A stretch of DNA of 64,000 nt. It comes from Natrarchaeobaculum sulfurireducens. GTDB lineage: Archaea; Halobacteriota; Halobacteria; Halobacteriales; Natrialbaceae. The notes under the pieces are model-generated. The model did not search any database. It saw only the letters and a list, made by a program, of their open reading frames with translations, and was not told where the DNA came from. The position numbers and the translations under genes are program-made. How positions within the stretch are numbered: the first letter of the stretch is position 1; each line of letters opens with the position of its first letter. The DNA is taken from the NCBI RefSeq assembly GCF_003430825.1, contig NZ_CP024046.1, positions 102,473-166,472 on the forward strand. Direction: 5' to 3'. Of the stretch, positions 18,148-26,082 are shown piece by piece.

Positions 18148-18613
18148 ACATGATGTATACCAGCCGTGCCCGGATTGGTCTCTCTGTTAATCGAATAATC
18201 CATTTATATCGGGTCTAGAAGAGTTATGCATGCCACACCGCTCTCGCAGGGTGGTCGGTGAATACAGTGAGGAAGACGAGGGCGAGCAACAAGGATGATA
18301 GAGAGACGAGCGTATACCCCCTATCCTCCGGTGGGTGACGAATGTTCCGACACCCTATCGAAGTTAAGGAGCGAACAGTCGCGGTTGAGGGGACAGCGGA
18401 GCGTGACAGCTCGCCGTTTTCTTGCAGTGCCGGATTTTCCTCACAGTTTCATTTCGACGCAAGATAGCTGACTCGTAGTTGCGAAGGGCACCACCGGAGA
18501 CGCATACTCGTGCGGATGCTGTATCCCTGCCTACTCACTCAGCTCCGTTTCGCTCCTTGAGGACGGGGCTTAGCGCCATCTCTTTGGGCTAAGGACACCT
18601 ACCCTATAGAAAA
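18148..18613. other. intergenic region with a degenerate repeat (element C, short copy)
   Basis: About 465 bp. From 18311 (CGTATACCCC) for about 90 bp the sequence resembles 41869-41960, sharing TGACGA.TGTT.CGAC and AGGAGCGAACAG. The rest shows no gene. A promoter for the following bat regulator should lie at its right end. Confidence 0.45.
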
Positions 18614-19279
18614 GTGAGCGATATTAAAGCAGTAGTCAGAATCGAGCACCCTGACATAGTGCTCACAAAGACAGTCACACACGACCAAAGTGCGAAAGTC
18701 AAGTCGGTGTTAGAGGCAGGAACTGATCCTACATCGGGGAAGTTTTTCTATCGCATACAGTCATCTGATTTCCGCCAGTTCGAAGACGGGCTACGGAAGG
18801 ATCACACCATTGGCGAGTTTGAACGGGTTATCGAGACCAGAGACGAGAAGGCGATCTATAGTTTCACGTACACAGACGAATCGAAGATTATCTCGCCAAT
18901 TATTTCGACCGCGAACGGTGTCATACTCGACATGAAAAACGACGGAAACAGTTGGGTTCTAACAGTGTGGATGCCTGATCGGACGAATCTGGCCACTCTA
19001 TGGGACTATGCAGAACAGAACGGCATTGATATCGGTTTGCTGCGCGTGAACGAATACGCTAGTTTAGGGAGTACAGACGCAGGATTGACCGATAGCCAAC
19101 GAGAGGCACTCCTCGTCGCACTCGACACAGGGTATTTCGAAGACCCACGGAACGCAACTCTCAGCGAAGTGGCCACTAATCTGGATATCTCTCAACCTGC
19201 AGCCAGTGGCCTCCTTCGGCGTGGGATCAAACGACTCATCATTTCTTCTCTGATGGATGACAGTGAAAAGCCAGATTGA
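18614..19279 (+). CDS. bat-type HTH transcriptional regulator (HTH-10)
   Basis: A 221-residue protein with an N-terminal sensing region and a C-terminal helix-turn-helix. The latter opens GLTDSQREALLVALDTGYFEDPR and continues ATLSEVATNLDISQPAASGLLRRG, the signature of the haloarchaeal bacterio-opsin-activator family. The start is GTG (18614). Typical members are DNA-binding regulators responding to redox, oxygen or light. It is not obviously in an operon. The target is unknown, though the divergent SDR or upstream EamA genes are possible. Confidence 0.85.
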   Translation: MSDIKAVVRIEHPDIVLTKTVTHDQSAKVKSVLEAGTDPTSGKFFYRIQSSDFRQFEDGLRKDHTIGEFERVIETRDEKAIYSFTYTDESKIISPIISTANGVILDMKNDGNSWVLTVWMPDRTNLATLWDYAEQNGIDIGLLRVNEYASLGSTDAGLTDSQREALLVALDTGYFEDPRNATLSEVATNLDISQPAASGLLRRGIKRLIISSLMDDSEKPD

Positions 19280-19452
19280 TGATCCAGGTTCGAAGAGCCG
19301 GCACGCGAGCCGAAGTTGGGCTAATTCGAAGCTCTCCACGTTGAGTCTGGCTTCTATCACCATCGAAGATTCCCTACGCGACCGTTCGCCAGCCGGTAAA
19401 TTGGGATGGAAAAGTGCTTTGGACAGATCGCCAATACTGTCCCATGGGCGTA

Positions 19453-20205
19453 CTACACGAGGGTAATTCCGCCGTCGACGACCAGTGATGCACCGGTGAT
19501 GAACGCTGCCGGTTCGGAAGCGAGGTAGACGATCGCACTCGCCAGCTCTTCAGGATCGCCCTGTCGGCCGACAGGTGTTGCATCCACGGCCGCCTGAATT
19601 GCGTCTTCGTCGGCAACCTGTTCGGCAGCACCGGTGTCGACCATTCCAGGAACGATAGCATTCATCGTGATCCCGTCAGGTCCGAGATCGATCGCGGCAC
19701 TTCGGGTAAAGCCAACGACCCCACCCTTGCTCGCCGCATAGTGCGATAGGTCACCCGACCAGCCAACATGACCGCCTGCCGCTGATGAGACATTGACGAC
19801 CCGACCATAGCCCGCGTCGCGCATCGCTGGAAGGACTGCCTTCGTGCAGTTGAATACGCCGGTCAAGTTGATATCGATCACCTGTTGCCAGTCCTCAGCA
19901 GTCATCTCCTCGAGCGTCGCTGTCGGGAAAATTCCCGCGTTGTTCACGAGAATGTCGACACGACCGAACGCCTCGAGTGTGTCCTCGACAACTGACTCCG
20001 CTGCCTCGCGGTCGGTGACGTCGAGTTCGCGTACGAGCGCATTCGCTCCGCGCTCTTCGACCGCTTCGCCGACGTCTTCACGTTCGGGGATGACGTCCGT
20101 CACGACGACGTCTGCACCCTGTTCTGCCAGCAATAGCGCAGTCTCCTCGCCGATGCCGCCTCCTGCTCCAGTAACAATCGCCACTCGGTCAGTAAAGTCA
20201 ATCAT
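19453..20205 (-). CDS. SDR-family oxidoreductase (FabG-like)
   Basis: A 250-residue classical short-chain dehydrogenase/reductase. The NAD(P)-binding TGAGGGIGEE is near the N-terminus, NNAG follows at about residue 88, the catalytic Ser lies in NVSSAAGG, and the YxxxK motif is YAASKGG at about residue 155. The C-terminal GASLVVDGG is characteristic of FabG-like 3-oxoacyl reductases and glucose-1-dehydrogenase-like enzymes. An Asp near the end of beta2 (VTDVIP) favours NAD over NADP. It is cytoplasmic, monocistronic and probably active. The substrate cannot be stated. Confidence 0.88.
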   Translation of the reverse strand: MIDFTDRVAIVTGAGGGIGEETALLLAEQGADVVVTDVIPEREDVGEAVEERGANALVRELDVTDREAAESVVEDTLEAFGRVDILVNNAGIFPTATLEEMTAEDWQQVIDINLTGVFNCTKAVLPAMRDAGYGRVVNVSSAAGGHVGWSGDLSHYAASKGGVVGFTRSAAIDLGPDGITMNAIVPGMVDTGAAEQVADEDAIQAAVDATPVGRQGDPEELASAIVYLASEPAAFITGASLVVDGGITLV

Positions 20206-20391
20206 TGCATTGTACCCTCCGAGCCAAAGGATGATAACCCTATCAGTGGGGGCGAACGCGTTCTGTTAACTGGCTGGCATCAATAAAGATGGCATATAAG
20301 TTATATTCTTGTGAGCTGTCCATTCCAACCCGTTCGCTTGCGCTCGTTCCGTACCCGAAGCACCTCGCCTATGAGATGAACAGGCGCAAAA

Positions 20392-20422
20392 CTTCGCCCT
20401 TCAGTACGGAGAGGATGTCAAT
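20392..20422 (+). repeat. IS200/IS605-type end motif, relic 1
   Basis: Motif CTTCGCCCTTCAG followed by GGAGAGGATGTCAAT. Related copies are at 23641-23670 and, in opposite orientation, at 56777-56800. The pattern is the conserved end of haloarchaeal IS1341-type elements. No tnpB remains here. Confidence 0.45.
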
Positions 20423-20517
20423 CCTGTTTGAGACTGCGAGAAAGGGAGCGACACACTGCATTGCAATTCCCGCCAGCCGTATACCCAGAACGGGACAGCC
20501 GCCAGTCCATCAGCTGC

Positions 20518-20724
20518 TCAGTCGGGAAATTTCTGCTGGTTAGTCGGATACGCATGACGTTGATCCACCGTCGTGTGGCACTCGGGGCAGATCAGAGACC
20601 GGTATTCCTTCGACTTCTCTTCGATCCACTCGCCGTATATCTGTTCTTCATACCCGCATGTCTGACAGATCAGACTCAATTTGGTTTTGCTGGACGTGTT
20701 CGTTGAAGGGTAGGTGTGAGCCAT
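20518..20724 (-). CDS. small zinc-ribbon protein
   Basis: A 68-residue protein with two Cys pairs, CQTCGY and CPEC, 24 residues apart, forming a probable zinc ribbon around a charged middle (YGEWIEEKSKEYRS). Haloarchaea encode many such short zinc proteins. They are essential for regulation or biofilm in some species but mostly uncharacterised. No operon partner is visible; it lies next to an IS relic. The protein is intact and plausible. Confidence 0.65.
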   Translation of the reverse strand: MAHTYPSTNTSSKTKLSLICQTCGYEEQIYGEWIEEKSKEYRSLICPECHTTVDQRHAYPTNQQKFPD

Positions 20725-20838
20725 CAGATGTAATTACGATTGGCCGAATATATGGGTTTCTGAAACCACTATTAGTTACCACAGTGGCGCCTCCATCGAT
20801 ATTTGTCCTATGACGCAGGATCTGGTACAGCGTACCAC

Positions 20839-21039
20839 CTATCGCGTACTGAGAACATCTTCGGTTGGGAGCAGAACACGGCCAGTGATGGTAAACAGGA
20901 CACCGATTCCGACAAGCACGGCACTCGAGTCAACCCACAACCAGAAGGTGCCCGTATAGGCCGTAACGGCACCAACGAACGTTCCGACCAGTAGCGTTCC
21001 CAGACCGAAAAGAATCAGCGCTTTGGCTATGCTAGTCAT
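20839..21039 (-). CDS. small two-helix membrane protein
   Basis: A 66-residue protein with two hydrophobic helices, IAKALILFGLGTLLVGTFVGAV and VDSSAVLVGIGVLFTITGRVLL, and a short polar loop. No family is recognised. Monocistronic. Kept because of the clean membrane pattern and start; no function is assigned. Confidence 0.5.
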   Translation of the reverse strand: MTSIAKALILFGLGTLLVGTFVGAVTAYTGTFWLWVDSSAVLVGIGVLFTITGRVLLPTEDVLSTR

Positions 21040-21129
21040 AGTACGCTACTACTGTCGAACAGCATTAACTGTTCTTTTCGCGGAAACGCTCTTAACCAAT
21101 TAACCATGGCTAATCAAGCAATATAATGA

Positions 21130-21384
21130 AAATATCTGTGGTTCAATCGCAGACTGTACATTGATCGACCCATTCCAGTTGGTGACGAGAAAGAAGCAAC
21201 CGGGGCAAAGCGAGTGGTCAAGATCAAGCAGTCAATCCGAAAGCGGGGCTGTCGTGTCCGGGGGCTGTCGGTAACCAGTCACTTGTTCAAAGACACAGAG
21301 CATCGGTTCCTCGAACTATGCATCGAACCGTGGAATTTCGGCCGGCTCCACGAGCGTTGTACCGAAGTTCGACATGATAGCTAG
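21130..21384 (+). pseudogene. possible gene fragment, unrecognised
   Basis: An open frame of about 84 codons with no ATG at its start, reading NRRLYIDRPIPVGDEKEATG and later CRVRGLSVTSHLFKDTEHRF. The codon pattern looks coding, but no family is recognised. It is probably the remains of a deleted gene. The remaining bases to 21454 are AT-rich (TTTTATTGTTATTAAC) and hold nothing else visible. Confidence 0.25.
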
Positions 21385-21454
21385 CGCTCTTTCGGTAACG
21401 TTATTTAGAAGGTGAATTTAAACTAACTCTTTTATTGTTATTAACAATATTTGA

Positions 21455-22849
21455 TTAAGTATTACAGTACGTTGTATATGCTGCATCGAATTCTCGTCGC
21501 GGCGGTTGCTGGAATTGTGAACCCATATCCCTCGCGGTATAGGGGTTTTCCAACACGGTCAATAACTCCTCGAATGTGGATAGGTCCCCAGCTTCGAGAT
21601 ATTCGTCCAGTGCCTTTTCAACCAGATAGTTGCGGGGGATATACCGCGGGTTGGCGTCCTGCATCACCTCCTCTTCTAGGCCGACAGCAGCCAATTTCTC
21701 TCTCAGCCGTTCAAATTCTGCAGTTGCAAACACTGGGTCATCAAACCTACCGGGCGCCTCTAATTCGAGGAATGTATTGGTATAGTCAGCGTTCGATTTG
21801 CGGAGCCACTCCAGGAATTCATCGACGAGTTCTTTCTCAGCGTCTGAGTTGATCCCCAGTTTCTTCCGCATCATCGTGTAGTATTGCACAGCAAACCGGT
21901 TCTCAAATTCATCTAGTTTGCCTTTGAGTTCATCATGCGTGAGCGCAGATTGTTTACAGAGCGGTTGGAGTGCCTCTGCGAATCGTTCAAGATTCCACTG
22001 CAGGATGCGTTGTTGGTTTCCGAATGCATATCTCCCGTGCGTATCGATTGAGCTGAACACCGTCTCCTCATCATAGTAATTCATGAACGCGCAGGGTCCA
22101 TAATCAAATGTTTCTCCGTTGACGCTCATATTGTCCGTATTCATGACGCCATGAATGAATCCGACACGCAGCCAGTCAACAACCATCTCAATCGACGACT
22201 GCATGACTGCATCGAAGAACTCTAGATATGTGCGATCCGTTTCATTTAGCTGCGGGTAATGTCTGTCGATAACGTAATCAGTGAATCGCTGTAATTCGTC
22301 GGGTCCTTGGCCTGCAACATACTGGAAGGTCCCGTATCGAATGTGGCTGTTCATCACTCGGACAAGGATGGCCCCGGGTTCTGTCCGGCGTCGTCGGACT
22401 GCTTCGTCGGTTTCGACAACTGCCAGGCTTCTCGATGTTTTGATGTTTAAATTCTGCATCGCATGTGAATACAGAAATTCTCTGAGCATCGAGCTGACAG
22501 TTGCGTTACCATCGCCTCTTCTGGAGTACGGCGTCCGACCAGACCCTTTCAGTTGAATGTCATATCTATTACCATCGTGTACATGCTCGCCGAGTATCAT
22601 CGCCCTTCCATCACCTAGGACAGTAAAACTCCCATACTGGTGGCCTGCATATGCCTGCGCGATTGGTTCCTCCAAGAGGTTCTGGCCTGCTAGAACGTTA
22701 GCATTGAGCTCTGCTGTATCCAATCCAAGATCAGCACACAGTCGGTCGTTAAGAAGCAGAACTTTCGGATTAGCGATGCGCTTGGGCGTTACCCTCGAAT
22801 AAAGGCTTGAGTCTACACTTTTGTAAGTGGTGTCAAATGAAAAGGGCAT
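21455..22849 (-). CDS. selO: SelO (YdiU/UPF0061) protein adenylyltransferase
   Basis: A 464-residue SelO-family pseudokinase. Recognised by AYAGHQYGSFTVLGDGRA, QLKGSGRTPYSRRGDGNA, SSMLREFLYSHAM and FIHGVMNTDNMSVNGETFDYGPCAF, the last holding the conserved Asn/Asp metal-binding residues. The family transfers AMP from ATP to Ser/Thr/Tyr of target proteins and is linked to redox homeostasis in bacteria and mitochondria. A Cys three residues from the C-terminus (CNT) corresponds to the conserved Cys or Sec near the end of the family. It is common in bacteria and rare in archaea. The gene is more AT-rich than its neighbours, which fits acquisition from bacteria. The last bases lie only about 70 bp from a gene fragment. 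Confidence 0.9.
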   Translation of the reverse strand: MPFSFDTTYKSVDSSLYSRVTPKRIANPKVLLLNDRLCADLGLDTAELNANVLAGQNLLEEPIAQAYAGHQYGSFTVLGDGRAMILGEHVHDGNRYDIQLKGSGRTPYSRRGDGNATVSSMLREFLYSHAMQNLNIKTSRSLAVVETDEAVRRRRTEPGAILVRVMNSHIRYGTFQYVAGQGPDELQRFTDYVIDRHYPQLNETDRTYLEFFDAVMQSSIEMVVDWLRVGFIHGVMNTDNMSVNGETFDYGPCAFMNYYDEETVFSSIDTHGRYAFGNQQRILQWNLERFAEALQPLCKQSALTHDELKGKLDEFENRFAVQYYTMMRKKLGINSDAEKELVDEFLEWLRKSNADYTNTFLELEAPGRFDDPVFATAEFERLREKLAAVGLEEEVMQDANPRYIPRNYLVEKALDEYLEAGDLSTFEELLTVLENPYTARDMGSQFQQPPRREFDAAYTTYCNT

Positions 22850-23161
22850 TTAGTTTCATATGGTGTTATGTCCCTTGGTGTATTAACCTTGTGCTCGAGG
22901 TTGTTAACAATCGATTGGTTAGAGAAGCTCTAGTTTGGGTGTGCTGCATATACACTCGATATCTTACTTGTCTTTCTCACAGGATGTTTTAATTACTTGC
23001 GACCGCATTGTATTGCATCTTTCTGTGAAGCACTCTTGCCACATCGATGCCATTACGCAGAGATGTCAGCTACGGCGTTGTTGCACCGCTACCACAGCTA
23101 GTTCTGAGGGAGTTTCCGACACGACCAAGCTATTAAGACTGCACAGTGTAAGTGATTACAA
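22850..23161. other. intergenic region with a likely cupin promoter
   Basis: About 310 bp, AT-rich, no gene. A TATA-like CTATTAAG at about 23130-23137 lies about 27 bp before the ATG of the cupin gene, which fits a leaderless haloarchaeal transcript. Confidence 0.4.
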
Positions 23162-23512
23162 ATGACTCATATTTCAATCACCGACGTGGCCGACGACCTC
23201 GATCCAGCTGAACTCCAGCACAAGGAAGTGCTCACTGCGGGGCCACTCACCATCGAAGTCGGAAAGTATCCGGCTGACAGTGCTGTCCCAAAGAATTCCC
23301 ACAACGAAGAGGAACTGTACTACATCCTGTCGGGATCAGGCAAACTCCGCGTTGGCGACGACACTCACGAAATTAAGACAGGTGATCTCGTCTATGTGGA
23401 ACCCGACCTCGAGCACGATTTTTTCCACATCACCGAGGAGATTACCGTCCTGATTATCCTTGGACCATCGGCTAATCCCACCTCGTACGGTATTCGTGAA
23501 CAAGACAAGTGA
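23162..23512 (+). CDS. cupin-domain protein
   Basis: A 116-residue single cupin barrel. Cupin motif 1 is degenerate (NSHNEEELYYILSGSG, with His and Glu metal-ligand positions) and motif 2 includes GDLVYVEPDLEHDFFHI, providing the last His. The conserved Gly-rich turn GSGKLRVGDD is present. Such small cupins bind a divalent metal and act as dioxygenases, isomerases or sensors, and the reaction is not predictable. It is apparently monocistronic with a probable leaderless promoter. Confidence 0.85.
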   Translation: MTHISITDVADDLDPAELQHKEVLTAGPLTIEVGKYPADSAVPKNSHNEEELYYILSGSGKLRVGDDTHEIKTGDLVYVEPDLEHDFFHITEEITVLIILGPSANPTSYGIREQDK

Positions 23513-23640
23513 ACTACCTGCCCTACCGCGCTCGAGCCTACTCGATCCTCGCTTGCTGATTGGTACAGCCAGTGGCCGTCCATGACGGACAGGCATAAAC
23601 CTTGAACTATCCCAACTCAGCGGTGCGGGGCCGTGAGAAT

Positions 23641-23670
23641 CTTCGTCCTTCAGGGCGCAGAGGATGTCAA
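23641..23670 (+). repeat. IS200/IS605-type end motif, relic 2
   Basis: CTTCGTCCTTCAGGGCGCAG followed by AGGATGTCAA, related to 20392-20422 and to the inverted copy at 56777-56800. It sits in the leader of the next gene. Confidence 0.45.
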
Positions 23671-23775
23671 AGCGAACGTGGTCCGACGAAGCCGAAGAAC
23701 ACAATCGAAGACATCGCTTTTCCCTGCTGGGAGGCAAACGGCTTTACTCACAGCAGCGAGTATGTTGGAGTAACG

Positions 23776-24132
23776 ATGTCAGAGGCCCGGTTCGATACGT
23801 CATCAGTAACGCCATTACACTGGCTCGCGGTCGCAATGGCACTACTTAGCGCCGTTGTTCACCTCGTGTTGGGCCTCGAGTTTCTGCCCCACTGGATGGG
23901 AGTGTCGTTCGTTCTCTCGACTGGCGGCTTCGTCGGTGCGGTAATCCTCTTTTTTGCGAACGTTCGGCGGCCGCTGCTCTATCTGGTCGGCATTCCCTAC
24001 ACCGGCAGTCAGATCGTTTTCTGGCTGCTAGTCGACCCCGGCGGGACGGACCTCGCCCTGGAAGTCATCGACAAGACCGCACAGGTGGTTCTCGTTATCG
24101 CTCTCATCGTTCTCTATCGCCGTGACACCTGA
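23776..24132 (+). CDS. four-helix membrane protein
   Basis: A 118-residue membrane protein from ATG 23776 (MSEARFDTSS); upstream codons overlap an IS relic and are not family-like. It has four helices: WLAVAMALLSAVVHLVLGLEF, MGVSFVLSTGGFVGAVILFF, LLYLVGIPYTGSQIVFWLL and AQVVLVIALIVLYRR. It resembles a widespread haloarchaeal uncharacterised family (the VHLVLG and VGIPYT motifs). Its end overlaps the next start by 11 bp, indicating one operon with the ParB-like gene. Function unknown. Confidence 0.7.
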   Translation: MSEARFDTSSVTPLHWLAVAMALLSAVVHLVLGLEFLPHWMGVSFVLSTGGFVGAVILFFANVRRPLLYLVGIPYTGSQIVFWLLVDPGGTDLALEVIDKTAQVVLVIALIVLYRRDT

Positions 24133-24916
24133 CTCTCCAGGGAATCGTCGGTCGCCCCTACGACAGCTTCGTGGGAAACTCGTCGTGGGAATCCGTCATC
24201 GACTCACCGCACCGTTGACCGCTCGAATCCCGATCGAATCGTACAGACAATACCATCGGCTCCGACGTCGAGTCGCCCCAAACCGGTATACCGACGCCAA
24301 CCCGTTTATGATCGTTCGCGTCGATCCGACCAAGATCAACCGGAGCGTCCTCGAGTGGACCCCTCGGCTTCCACAATGGGGCCGAGTCGTCGGCGGCGAC
24401 TGGGACCGTCGCTGGGAGCCGTTCGAGGATCGGGCGGTCTACCGTGGATTGTGTCAACGCTATCGAGAAGAGATGGCATGGGAAGAAACCGCGCTCTACG
24501 AGGCATTCCTCGACCAGCTAGAGCGATTTGGTAATGCCTGGGAGCACGGCTCGGTGACGGCGTTCGAAACCCGGTGCCGGGAGATCGATCGCCTTTACGA
24601 GTCGATACGCGACCAGGGGTATCGCACGCAAGCCGACCTCGCGGACGTCTCCGAGCCGCGACTCGCCCACCTGCGAGACGAGATCAACGTTGACGTCGGC
24701 CGGGACGGGACGCTCTACTGGCGGACCTACGGCCAGCATCGGCTGGCGATCGCGAAACTACTGGATCTCGAGACCGTTCCCGTGGTGATTCATCGACGAC
24801 ACCGACAATGGCAGGCCGTTCGCGAACGATTCAGAGAGGGAGAGGAGCCGCCTCGAGCGGCCGGCGGCGACCTGCACCCGGATCTCCGGGATGTGCTCGC
24901 TGGTGACCACTGGTGA
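24122..24916 (+). CDS. haloarchaeal protein with ParB/Srx-like domain
   Basis: 264 residues from GTG 24122. The N-terminal third is basic. The central part has GRVVGGDWDRRWEPFED and YRGLCQRYREEMAWEETALYE. The C-terminal part, with RDEINVDVGRDGTLYWRTYG and then QHRLAIAKLLDLETVPVVI, fits the ParB/sulfiredoxin-like pattern in which the GxHR loop binds nucleotide. Similar proteins are seen near haloarchaeal cell-surface glycan genes, but this is recalled context and not shown here. It is likely co-transcribed with the preceding membrane protein. Exact role unknown. Confidence 0.6.
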   Translation: MTPDSPGNRRSPLRQLRGKLVVGIRHRLTAPLTARIPIESYRQYHRLRRRVAPNRYTDANPFMIVRVDPTKINRSVLEWTPRLPQWGRVVGGDWDRRWEPFEDRAVYRGLCQRYREEMAWEETALYEAFLDQLERFGNAWEHGSVTAFETRCREIDRLYESIRDQGYRTQADLADVSEPRLAHLRDEINVDVGRDGTLYWRTYGQHRLAIAKLLDLETVPVVIHRRHRQWQAVRERFREGEEPPRAAGGDLHPDLRDVLAGDHW

Positions 24917-25385
24917 GCGGATGACCGAACTCGAGGGGCCACCCAGAGAAGGAAAAGAACGGTTCAAGAAGAACCGAGGTGAAATAATAACGCTAGCTTT
25001 ATTGTTATTAACCCAAGTGTTACTAGGTGCGAGAGACGCAGAGCGAGTACGGACTCAGCAACGTGCCCCATCTCTCGCGAATAGTCGATAGCCAGCACCC
25101 AGTGGCGAACCCACCCACTTCGCCCATACCTACCCTTTCAATTGGCAGCGTCGATGCGACGTGATCTGTGACGGGGCTTTGACTACCAGCAGCTATTGTA
25201 GTATCTACGTCGGCGAACTCGAGGCCGTCGTGTGAACAGTGGCCTCGACGATACACCGATATCACCTAAAGAAATTATCTCGCTCGAGCACCGAGAACCA
25301 ATATGGAGTGGTGCGACCAGCCAACGAGACCAACCGAAAGCGAGCGTTTCAGGTCGTGTAACCGCGGCCCAAAGGGACACGCCGA
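24917..25385. other. intergenic region, nothing recognised
   Basis: About 470 bp. An AT-rich patch (CTTTATTGTTATTAAC, 24997-25012) shares 15 bases with the patch near 21430 but is otherwise unremarkable. No gene, repeat or RNA is supported. Confidence 0.4.
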
Positions 25386-26039
25386 ATGACTAACGACTCC
25401 CTCCCGTCTGAACACCTCTCGCCGCTCGCTACGCTCGTCGACGAGGTACTCGCGGGCGTTGGCTACGAGATGGCGGCCGCCATCGACGCAATCAACGACG
25501 CTGTCCCCGGATACGGCGGTCTCTTCGACCCCGCGACCACCCCGGCCGAACTGCGTCGTGCGCTTGAAAGCCTGCTCGCGTCGGAACTCACCCGGCCGCC
25601 GATCCCCGAGTCAGCGAGTGAGACATTTGTCCTATACGTCGACGGCAGTTCACGTGGCAACCCCGGCCCCGCAGGGGCGGGCGCTGTCATCCTGGACGCT
25701 TCGGAGGACCAACTCGCGCGTCTCGGCCGACCCGTTGGCTCCCGAACGGGGAACAACACCGCCGAATACGTCGCCCTCCAGCTCGGGCTCTCCGAACTGT
25801 TAGCTCGCTACGAGCCACAGAAGCTGGAAGTCCGCATCGATTCGATGACGCTCATCCGGGACGTCTGGGGTGGCAACGACCCGACGGAACCGGGCGTCGA
25901 CGTATACAGCGATGCCGTCGCAGCGGCACTTTCGAGCGTTCCGGAACACCAGTACACGCATCTGGCTGACAGCGATCCGAACCCCGCCGACGCACTGGCG
26001 ACGGTGGGTGCCGATATCGCGGCGTTCGGACCGGGATAG
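25386..26039 (+). CDS. rnhA: ribonuclease HI family protein with N-terminal extension
   Basis: 217 residues. The RNase H fold starts at about residue 79 with FVLYVDGSSRGNPGPAGAGAV. Catalytic carboxylates are the Asp of YVDGSS, the Glu of NNTAEYVAL, the Asp of VRIDSM and a final Asp in HLADSDPNPADALA. The family degrades the RNA strand of RNA-DNA hybrids; the archaeal HI form is found in many haloarchaea. The N-terminal 75 residues form a separate helical domain (VDEVLAGVGYEMAAAIDAIND) seen in haloarchaeal homologues. Converges on hypF with a short gap. Confidence 0.88.
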   Translation: MTNDSLPSEHLSPLATLVDEVLAGVGYEMAAAIDAINDAVPGYGGLFDPATTPAELRRALESLLASELTRPPIPESASETFVLYVDGSSRGNPGPAGAGAVILDASEDQLARLGRPVGSRTGNNTAEYVALQLGLSELLARYEPQKLEVRIDSMTLIRDVWGGNDPTEPGVDVYSDAVAAALSSVPEHQYTHLADSDPNPADALATVGADIAAFGPG

Positions 26040-26082
26040 ACGGTGCACGAAATCCAGTAAGACGGTTTGAATTGAGCACCGG

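Noticed and set aside
24997..25012. Shared 15-base AT-rich word TTTATTGTTATTAAC here and near 21430
   Set aside because: Low-complexity and short; no flanking similarity, so likely chance.
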